A DNA stretch of 13,841 nt from Pseudomonadota bacterium (lineage in GTDB: Bacteria > Myxococcota > Polyangia > Polyangiales > Polyangiaceae). Below are positions 9,165 through 13,841 of this stretch, piece by piece; position 1 is the first letter of the stretch; every line of letters begins with the position of its first letter. The notes under the pieces were generated by a model. It had not been told where the DNA came from. It did no database searches and saw only the letters and a list, made by a program, of their open reading frames with translations. The stretch lies in contig JAEZYO010000404.1 in the NCBI GenBank assembly GCA_023419055.1, positions 1 through 13,841 of the forward strand, written 5' to 3'. The position numbers were made by a program, and so were the translations under genes.

Positions 9165-9551
9165 ATGAAGCGGCCAGCCGCGCCTGTTTGGTTTCAGGGT
9201 GCCACGTCGGCAAGTATTCTGGGGCATACCGTTCAAGTCGACGGACCTCAGACTCCGGGTGAAGGCCACGGTCACGGAAAGAAGCACGCTGAAGAGTGCT
9301 GCATTTTGATCGACGGCAACGTGATTTACTACGAGATCGGGCCCGAAGGCGTTCACAGCCACTCTTACATGCACAAGAACTTTGCGACGCCATGGGAGCT
9401 CGCGGAGGCACTGATTCGTGACTATGGGGCGCTCGCGGTCCGTGGCGGCCCGAGCGCGGACGCGCCGCCGCACCCTCACGGTGGCGGCAGCTCCGGCCAT
9501 GACGATTCCGGACACCAACACGTTCCCGCCACGAAGCGACGGAGGAAATGA
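9165..9551 (+). CDS. MelC1-like tyrosinase copper chaperone (caddie protein), His-rich
   Basis: 128 residues from the ATG at 9165, with AGGAGGG five bases before it. Streptomyces MelC1 binds apo-tyrosinase, delivers copper and helps secretion. The same order is visible here: an aromatic/GATSASILGHTV opening (about 9-23, like the YKGRRIQG stretch of MelC1); a His-rich loop with HGHGKKH (35-41); a core strand CCILIDGNVIYYEIG (45-59, like the VFVDG..LHVM strand); VHSHSYMH (63-70); and an ATPWELAEALIRDYGAL helix (74-90, like TPRAAARAAVDELQGA). It lacks the signal peptide of MelC1 and instead has a C-terminal His/Gly tail (HPHGGG, HDDSGHQH) ending KRRRK. Extra possible copper ligands are Cys45 and Cys46. 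It overlaps the tyrosinase gene by four bases (ATGA), which strongly supports the partnership. The assignment is by pattern and context. Confidence 0.75.
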   Translation: MKRPAAPVWFQGATSASILGHTVQVDGPQTPGEGHGHGKKHAEECCILIDGNVIYYEIGPEGVHSHSYMHKNFATPWELAEALIRDYGALAVRGGPSADAPPHPHGGGSSGHDDSGHQHVPATKRRRK

Positions 9552-10846
9552 ACGTGCATCGCTGTCGCAAGAATCAGGCACATTTATCGCCCGCCCAACG
9601 GGCGGCGTTCGTGAATGCGGTGCTCACCCTCAAAGCGTCCGGCACCTACGATGCCTACGTGCAGAGCCACCGCGATTTCATGGGGAGCGCGCATCGTGGC
9701 TCGGCGTTTCTGCCGTGGCACCGAGAGTTTCTGCTGCGGTTCGAAGAGGACCTGCGCGCCGTCGACGACACGGTGACCCTGCCGTACTGGGACTGGTCGG
9801 TCGACAATTCGCCCGCCTCGTCGGTGTGGGCTCCCGACTTCATGGGCGGCAACGGCAACGCCGCGACGGGCGCGGTCACCACGGGGCCGTTCGCCTACTC
9901 GACGGGTGCCTGGACGCTCAACGTCCGTGAACCTGGAGACTCCATCCTGTACCTCCGTCGGCGGTTCGGAGTGGGCGCGTCTTCCATGTCTCTGCCGGGC
10001 GAGGTATCGACGACGCTCGCGCTGCCCGACTACGACGCCGCGCCCTGGAATGACTCATCCACTCTGGTTTCTTCGTTCCGGAACGTGTTGGAGGGTTGGG
10101 CCGGCACGCCGGGCCGCATGCACAATGGGGCACACGTGTGGATCGGTGGCTCGATGGGTCCCAGCACCTCACCGAATGATCCCATCTTTTTTCTGAACCA
10201 TTGCTTCATCGACAAGCTCTGGGCCGATTGGCAGCGCAGCCACCCCACGGCCACCTATCCGTCGAGCGGCCCCGCTGTCGGACATCGCTTGAACGACGCA
10301 CTGCCGCCTTGGAACACGGCTTCCGATACGCGGCGGCCCGCCGATCTGCTCGACCACCACGCGCTCGGCTACTACTACGACAACGAGCTCGCCTGTCTCC
10401 TCGAGAAGTCGAAGTTCCTGGACGATCCCCGAAAGCTCAAGCTCTTCGACGATCCGATGAAGCTCAAGATTTTCGATGAACCGAAGACCTTCCCAGGGAT
10501 CGACTGGGTCAAGGCGGCGGGGCTCGACAAGCTCGTCGGGAGCGACGGCTTCGAGTTCGATCCCTCGGTGAGTGAGCTTCCGTTCGTGTTGGCGACGCCT
10601 CACCACGCCCCGCACCTGGAGGGGACAGCAGCTACGTCGGTCCTGATGAGGCAGTATGAACGACAGCTCGCCGTCCTCGGCCAGGCGTGGGCTCAAGGCA
10701 AGCTCGCGCCGGAAGAGCAGAAGTACCTCGAGACCCTGCGCCGTGAGTACCAGGACGTGCAGAAGCGGGTCCAAGCAGAAGCGCATTCTCTGGTAGGCGC
10801 CGCTCAGCCAAGCAAGAAGAAGAAAAAGAAGAAGCGCCCCACGTGA
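9548..10846 (+). CDS. Tyrosinase (type-3 copper monooxygenase) with long C-terminal extension
   Basis: A binuclear copper enzyme that hydroxylates phenols and oxidises catechols to quinones. Numbering from the ATG at 9548 (432 residues); GGAGG is only two bases away, so a GTG six bases later is possible. CuA ligands are His41, His49 and His58 (SHRDF, SAHRGS, LPWHREF). CuB ligands are His192, His196 (MHNGAHVW) and His218 (FFLNH). The LPYWDWS stretch and DKLWADWQ match Streptomyces MelC2 closely, and that enzyme ends near residue 275 here. The other 155 residues are an extension: three 9-residue units FLDDPRKLK, LFDDPMKLK, IFDEPKTF (290-315); a FVLATPHH stretch; a Glu/Gln/Arg-rich probable coiled coil (about 362-413); and a Lys-rich tail SKKKKKKKRPT. 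No signal peptide. Coupled by ATGA to the MelC1-like gene and by GTGA to the ATP-grasp gene. Confidence 0.93.
   Translation: MNVHRCRKNQAHLSPAQRAAFVNAVLTLKASGTYDAYVQSHRDFMGSAHRGSAFLPWHREFLLRFEEDLRAVDDTVTLPYWDWSVDNSPASSVWAPDFMGGNGNAATGAVTTGPFAYSTGAWTLNVREPGDSILYLRRRFGVGASSMSLPGEVSTTLALPDYDAAPWNDSSTLVSSFRNVLEGWAGTPGRMHNGAHVWIGGSMGPSTSPNDPIFFLNHCFIDKLWADWQRSHPTATYPSSGPAVGHRLNDALPPWNTASDTRRPADLLDHHALGYYYDNELACLLEKSKFLDDPRKLKLFDDPMKLKIFDEPKTFPGIDWVKAAGLDKLVGSDGFEFDPSVSELPFVLATPHHAPHLEGTAATSVLMRQYERQLAVLGQAWAQGKLAPEEQKYLETLRREYQDVQKRVQAEAHSLVGAAQPSKKKKKKKRPT
10415..10492 (+). repeat. Degenerate 27-bp (9-residue) tandem repeat in tyrosinase extension
   Basis: Three in-frame units encode F-L/F-D-D/E-P followed by K/R-x-L-K, with the unit 'GACGATCC' shared by the first two at DNA level. 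The result is an alternating acidic/basic ribbon. Repeats of this kind are absent from Streptomyces tyrosinases as I know them. They may be a flexible linker or the side-chain donors for the ATP-grasp ligase encoded next. Confidence 0.7.
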
Positions 10847-11793
10847 TCCTCATCCAATCGCATCTCGGTGATCTCCACACTCGTCGCGTTCTAGAGGCTC
10901 TACAGCGCTGCGACGCCCGAGTGTTCGTTTTCGACAACGCTCGCTTCCCCGACGGTCTGGGGCTCTCGGTTCGCAATGGCGCGGACGGTGGGCTCGCCAC
11001 CACGCTGCACGACCCCGCTGGAGGCGATCTGGATCTTCGGCGAGTGCGCGTGATTTGGCTGCGGAGGCCGCAGCCTCTTCATATCTCTCCGTCGATTCGC
11101 GACATCGAAGATCGGAGGTTCACGCTCAACGAGGCGAGCGAGGCGCTCAATGGCCTCTGGGAGATCCTCGATGCCTTCTGGGTGAACTCGCCGGCACGCG
11201 ACCAGGCAGCGCATCGAAAGCTCCTTCAGCTGCAAGTCGCGGAAGCGGTCGGCTTGCCTTGCCCGCGCACCCTGGTCACCTCGAACCCGGACGAAGCGCG
11301 GGCCTTCATCTCGAAGAACTCGCCGTCAGCCACGGTTTACAAGGCCTTTTCTGCGACCCCCGCTCGCTGGCGCGAGACTCGCATCATCCAGCCGGAGGAA
11401 CTAGGCCGGCTGGATAGCGTTCGGCATTGCCCGGTGATCTTTCAGGAGTTCGTGCCGGCCGTCTGTGATCTGCGCGTCACCGTCGTGGGAGACGAACTCT
11501 TCGTGGGTGAGGTGCGTTCACCGGAGGGCGGATACGCGTACGACTATCGAATGGATCTGGATGCGGCAGTGATTTCGAAAGGCAAGCTGCTCCCGGAGAC
11601 GGAAGCCAAGCTGCGCGTGCTCATGTCACGCCTGGGCCTGGTCTACGGGGCGATCGACCTTCGGCGAACTCCCGACGGCGCCGAGGTGTTCCTCGAGATC
11701 AATCCCGCAGGGCAATGGCTCTTCGTCGAGGACAAGACCGGGCTCCCGATCACGGAGGCGCTGGCGTCGCTCCTCGCCGGACGCAGTCGATAG
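10843..11793 (+). CDS. ATP-grasp ligase of the graspetide (MvdD-like) maturase type
   Basis: 316 residues, GTG start at 10843 inside the tyrosinase stop (GTGA overlap). A pre-ATP-grasp domain (1-115) carries the family landmark IWLRRPQP (71-78), NEASEALNGLW (96-106) and FWVNSPARDQAAHRK (112-126). ATP-grasp motifs follow: Lys126 and Lys167 (VYKAF) for nucleotide, QEFVPAVCDLRVTVV (201-215), AIDLR (270-274) and FLEINPAGQW (283-292) with Glu285 and Asn287 for Mg. The N-P-x-G-Q-W ending is typical of MvdC/MvdD-type enzymes, which activate Asp/Glu carboxylates with ATP and join them to Ser, Thr or Lys side chains in ribosomal peptides. No small precursor gene is visible beside it. The coupling suggests that its substrate is made here: the tyrosinase extension or the MelC1-like protein. 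Other ATP-grasp roles, such as amino-acid ligation to a protein tail, stay possible. Confidence 0.85.
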   Translation: MILIQSHLGDLHTRRVLEALQRCDARVFVFDNARFPDGLGLSVRNGADGGLATTLHDPAGGDLDLRRVRVIWLRRPQPLHISPSIRDIEDRRFTLNEASEALNGLWEILDAFWVNSPARDQAAHRKLLQLQVAEAVGLPCPRTLVTSNPDEARAFISKNSPSATVYKAFSATPARWRETRIIQPEELGRLDSVRHCPVIFQEFVPAVCDLRVTVVGDELFVGEVRSPEGGYAYDYRMDLDAAVISKGKLLPETEAKLRVLMSRLGLVYGAIDLRRTPDGAEVFLEINPAGQWLFVEDKTGLPITEALASLLAGRSR

Positions 11794-11843
11794 CTGCGTA
11801 GTCTCGAGCGACGAGGAGCTCGTTCGAAGTTCTTCGTTGCCTG

Positions 11844-11881
11844 CGGCGGCGGGAGCCAGTGGAACCGGTCCCCCGCCGCCG
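11844..11881. terminator. GC-rich hairpin between convergent ATP-grasp and copZ genes
   Basis: Perfect ten-base arms CGGCGGCGGG (11844-11853) and its complement (11872-11881) enclose an 18-base loop. It lies in the 96-base gap where the ATP-grasp and copZ-like genes converge, so it could stop transcription from both sides. There is no T tract, which is common in high-GC genomes. Confidence 0.5.
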
Positions 11882-11889
11882 TGGATGCC

Positions 11890-12117
11890 TCACGCCGCCG
11901 CATGGGATGTCGAGTCGTAGCCGGCTTCGCGCAAGGCCTCGATCATCGCCTCCACACTCACGGTCGTGGGGTCGTACTGGACGAGCACCTTGCCGTCGCG
12001 GAGGCGGACGTCGACCTTGCCGACGCCGTCGAGCTCGGCGAGCGCGGCGTTGACGTGCCTCACGCAAGAGGGGCAGGTCATTCCCGTCACGTCGAGCACG
12101 GTTTCTTGGTAGCTCAT
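11890..12117 (-). CDS. copZ: CopZ-like cytosolic copper chaperone (HMA domain)
   Basis: 75 residues, a single heavy-metal-associated domain with the usual beta-alpha-beta-beta-alpha-beta length. The copper loop is GMTCPSC (residues 12-18) near the start. GVGKVDVRL and VLVQYDP strands and a REAGYD ending are typical. It binds one Cu(I) with the two cysteines and hands it to the HMA domain of CopA. AAGGAG lies ten bases before the ATG. It is divergent from the copA-like gene and shares a 112-base intergenic region with a cop-box palindrome, so both are likely induced by copper together. Confidence 0.93.
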   Translation of the reverse strand: MSYQETVLDVTGMTCPSCVRHVNAALAELDGVGKVDVRLRDGKVLVQYDPTTVSVEAMIEALREAGYDSTSHAAA

Positions 12118-12183
12118 GACTTTTCGGCTCCTTCGCGGCCTCGTTGGGCTCGCAAGAGGGTAGACGCAAGCCTCGCTCGACGC

Positions 12184-12195
12184 TTACACCTGTAA
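12184..12195. promoter_or_regulatory. Cop-box palindrome TTACACCTGTAA between copZ and copA
   Basis: A perfect inverted repeat TTACA-CC-TGTAA, 35 bases before the copA start and 67 bases from the copZ start. The core TACANNTGTA is the established operator of CopY/CopR-type (BlaI/MecI family) copper repressors of Firmicutes. One site in a divergent copper promoter region suggests that such a repressor controls both genes. No gene for it lies in the window. I found no second full copy; a half-site (TTACA) lies upstream of the other ATPase at 4164-4168. Confidence 0.55.
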
Positions 12196-12229
12196 TTGCC
12201 GCGAGCCCAGGGCGTCCATCGAAGCACCC

Positions 12230-13841
12230 ATGAGCGACACCGCCCCCACCGCCCTATCCCCGACCGCCCGCGAACCCGAAGAATGCGAGCTCCCCGTGCA
12301 GGGGATGACCTGCGCCGCCTGTGTGCGGCGAGTGGAGCGTGCGCTCGGCAAGGTGCCGGGGGTCGAGGCCGCCTCCGTCAACCTCATCACGCAGCGCGCC
12401 ACGGTCCGTTACGATCCGGCCCGGGTCCAGCGAGAACTCCTGGCTCGGGCGGTGGAAAGCGCCGGCTACGAGGTGCCTCGCCCGAAGGCGGTAGAGGTCA
12501 CGTCCCCGACCAGCGGGAGCGTTTCGAGGCTTCACGGTGAGGTCGAGGCGCGCGACAGCGCGCTCCGAGCGGCGGAGGAGAAGGAGGCTCACGAACTTCG
12601 CCGCGACTTCTGGCTCGCGACCGGGCTGACGGTGCCCCTCCTCGTTCTCGCCATGTCGCACGGAGCGATACCAGGCTCCGACGGGCCGGTGGGGCGCGCG
12701 ATTCAGCTCGCGCTCGCGACGCCCATCGTGTTCGGGCCCGGCAAGCGCTTCTTGGCGCTGGCTCTCGCAGCGCTTCGGCACCGGAGCGCCGACATGAACA
12801 CGCTGGTGAGCATCGGCGTGTTGGCGGCGTGGGGTTACTCGGCAGTGGCCGTGCTCGTTCCGAGCCTCTTCCCGCACGCCGAGCACGGCGTCTTGCCGCA
12901 CCTCTATTTCGAGGCGTCCGCCGCCATCATCGCGTTCGTGCTCCTCGGAAAGCGGCTCGAGTCACGAGCTCGCAAGCGGCTCTCCGACGCGGTGCGCGGC
13001 CTGATTTCGCTCGTGCCGGCGAGCGTCACTCGCGTCTCGGAGCAGCACCAGGACGAGCTCGTGCCGGTGGAGGTGCTGAAGGCCGGGGACGTCGTGCTCG
13101 TGCGACCCGGCGAGCGAGTCCCCGCCGACGGCGAGGTGCAGCTCGGCGCGAGCGCGGTCGACGAGTCCTTACTGACGGGTGAGAGCATTCCGGTCGACAA
13201 GAAGCCGGGTAGCCCGGTCTTCGGTGGCACGCTGAATCAAAGCGGCGCTCTCCGCGTTCGCGTCACCAGTACGGGTGATGACACCGCGCTCGGTCGCATC
13301 GTGGAGGCGGTGAAACAGGCGCAGGGCTCGCGAGCGCCAATCGCGCGGCTTGCCGACGTGGTGAGCGCCTATTTCGTGCCGGTCGTGCTCGTCATCGCGA
13401 CGGCCACGCTGCTAGCCTGGCTGTCGGTGGACGTGAGCGCGGGTGGTCTCGCTACGGCCGTCGAGCGCTTCGTGGCCGTGCTCGTGATCGCGTGCCCTTG
13501 TGCCCTCGGGCTCGCCACTCCCGCCGCTGTAGCGGCCGGAACGGCGCGTGGCGCGGAGCTCGGCGTCCTCATCAAAGGAGGCGCGGCCCTCGAAGCGGCG
13601 AGCCACGTCGACACGGTGCTGCTCGACAAGACCGGGACGCTGACCGCTGGAAAACCCGAGCTGACTGACGTTCTGGACGTCACGGGAGCCGGAGACCTGA
13701 CGCTGCTCCAGCTGATCGCTTCCGTGGAGCGAGAGAGCGAGCACCCGGTCGCCCGCTCGATCGTCGAAGGCGCTATCGCCCGCGGTCTCGAACTTCGGAG
13801 CGCCACGGACTTCACGAGCGAAGCGGGATACGGCGTGGAAG
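12230..13841 (+). CDS. copA: Cu(I)-exporting P1B-type ATPase CopA (C-terminal part beyond right edge)
   Basis: The frame is open from ATG 12230 to the edge (537 codons seen). An N-terminal HMA domain (about 19-85) carries GMTCAAC (25-31), the copper-binding loop that accepts Cu(I) from CopZ. A charged linker (about 86-124) follows, then the ATPase core: TGES (316-319) in the actuator domain, CPC (422-424) in the transport helix, DKTGT with phosphorylated Asp466, and SEHP (His505) in the nucleotide domain. The GDG hinge and the last two helices are missing because of the window end, so the Cu(I) signature in helix 8 cannot be checked. CPC plus the GMTCxxC head make Cu(I) the likely ion. Unlike the ATPase at 1651-4131, it has one HMA domain and no YHS or HMBD units. 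The Shine-Dalgarno is weak. It is divergent from the copZ-like gene across the cop-box palindrome. Confidence 0.95.
   Translation, partial: MSDTAPTALSPTAREPEECELPVQGMTCAACVRRVERALGKVPGVEAASVNLITQRATVRYDPARVQRELLARAVESAGYEVPRPKAVEVTSPTSGSVSRLHGEVEARDSALRAAEEKEAHELRRDFWLATGLTVPLLVLAMSHGAIPGSDGPVGRAIQLALATPIVFGPGKRFLALALAALRHRSADMNTLVSIGVLAAWGYSAVAVLVPSLFPHAEHGVLPHLYFEASAAIIAFVLLGKRLESRARKRLSDAVRGLISLVPASVTRVSEQHQDELVPVEVLKAGDVVLVRPGERVPADGEVQLGASAVDESLLTGESIPVDKKPGSPVFGGTLNQSGALRVRVTSTGDDTALGRIVEAVKQAQGSRAPIARLADVVSAYFVPVVLVIATATLLAWLSVDVSAGGLATAVERFVAVLVIACPCALGLATPAAVAAGTARGAELGVLIKGGAALEAASHVDTVLLDKTGTLTAGKPELTDVLDVTGAGDLTLLQLIASVERESEHPVARSIVEGAIARGLELRSATDFTSEAGYGVE

Noticed and set aside
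8953..9570. 205-codon minus-strand frame in the intergenic region and over the MelC1-like gene
   Set aside because: It is antisense to a gene supported by Shine-Dalgarno, His motifs and overlap with tyrosinase. Its own sequence is Arg/Ser-rich without domains.

Overview
The window looks like chromosomal DNA from a myxobacterium (Myxococcota, probably Polyangia/Sorangium-like). This is an inference. It rests on very high GC, frequent GTG or other non-ATG starts, a Gly/Ser-rich lipoprotein with a short Cys-rich module, many ECF sigma factors and a scattering of lipoproteins. The dominant theme is copper: most genes are recognisable copper-export, copper-binding, copper-sensing or copper-enzyme genes, so I read it as a copper-handling island.

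Layout, left to right. (1) On the minus strand: the front part of a Gly/Ser-rich lipoprotein that runs off the left edge (1-595), then a 63-residue one-helix membrane protein (704-895). (2) Still on the minus strand: a probable operon of a Cu(I) P1B-type ATPase with His-rich, YHS and two heavy-metal-binding modules (1651-4131), followed by an ECF sigma factor with a six-cysteine tail of the CorE kind (1013-1606). (3) Also on the minus strand: an ECF sigma gene (4794-5324) overlapping a six-helix, Cys-rich membrane protein (4247-4804) that could be its metal-sensing anti-sigma factor. (4) Divergent, on the plus strand: a membrane-anchored cupredoxin (5488-5910) and a TRASH/YHS-like metal-binding lipoprotein (5917-6357). 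(5) On the minus strand: a VWA lipoprotein (6385-7443) and a two-domain DUF1259 (LppY/LpqO) lipoprotein (7677-8729). (6) On the plus strand: a tightly overlapped three-gene operon of a MelC1-like tyrosinase copper chaperone (9165-9551), a tyrosinase with a long C-terminal extension (9548-10846) and a graspetide-type (MvdD-like) ATP-grasp ligase (10843-11793). (7) A divergent pair, copZ-like chaperone (11890-12117, minus) and a second CopA ATPase (12230 to the right edge, plus), with a perfect TTACA-CC-TGTAA palindrome between them that matches the 'cop box'.

How it may work together (inference). Cytosolic Cu(I) is bound by CopZ and pumped out by the two CopA-type ATPases. The CorE-like sigma factor and the second ECF/membrane-protein pair report copper or related metal status. 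The cupredoxin and TRASH lipoprotein buffer metal at the envelope. Tyrosinase uses copper delivered by the MelC1-like partner.

The most novel element is the melC1-tyrosinase-ATP-grasp operon. A peptide-modifying ligase is translationally coupled to a tyrosinase whose extension carries three 9-residue Asp/Lys-rich repeats and a poly-Lys tail. No separate precursor peptide gene is visible, which raises the possibility that the enzyme's own tail is the ligase substrate.
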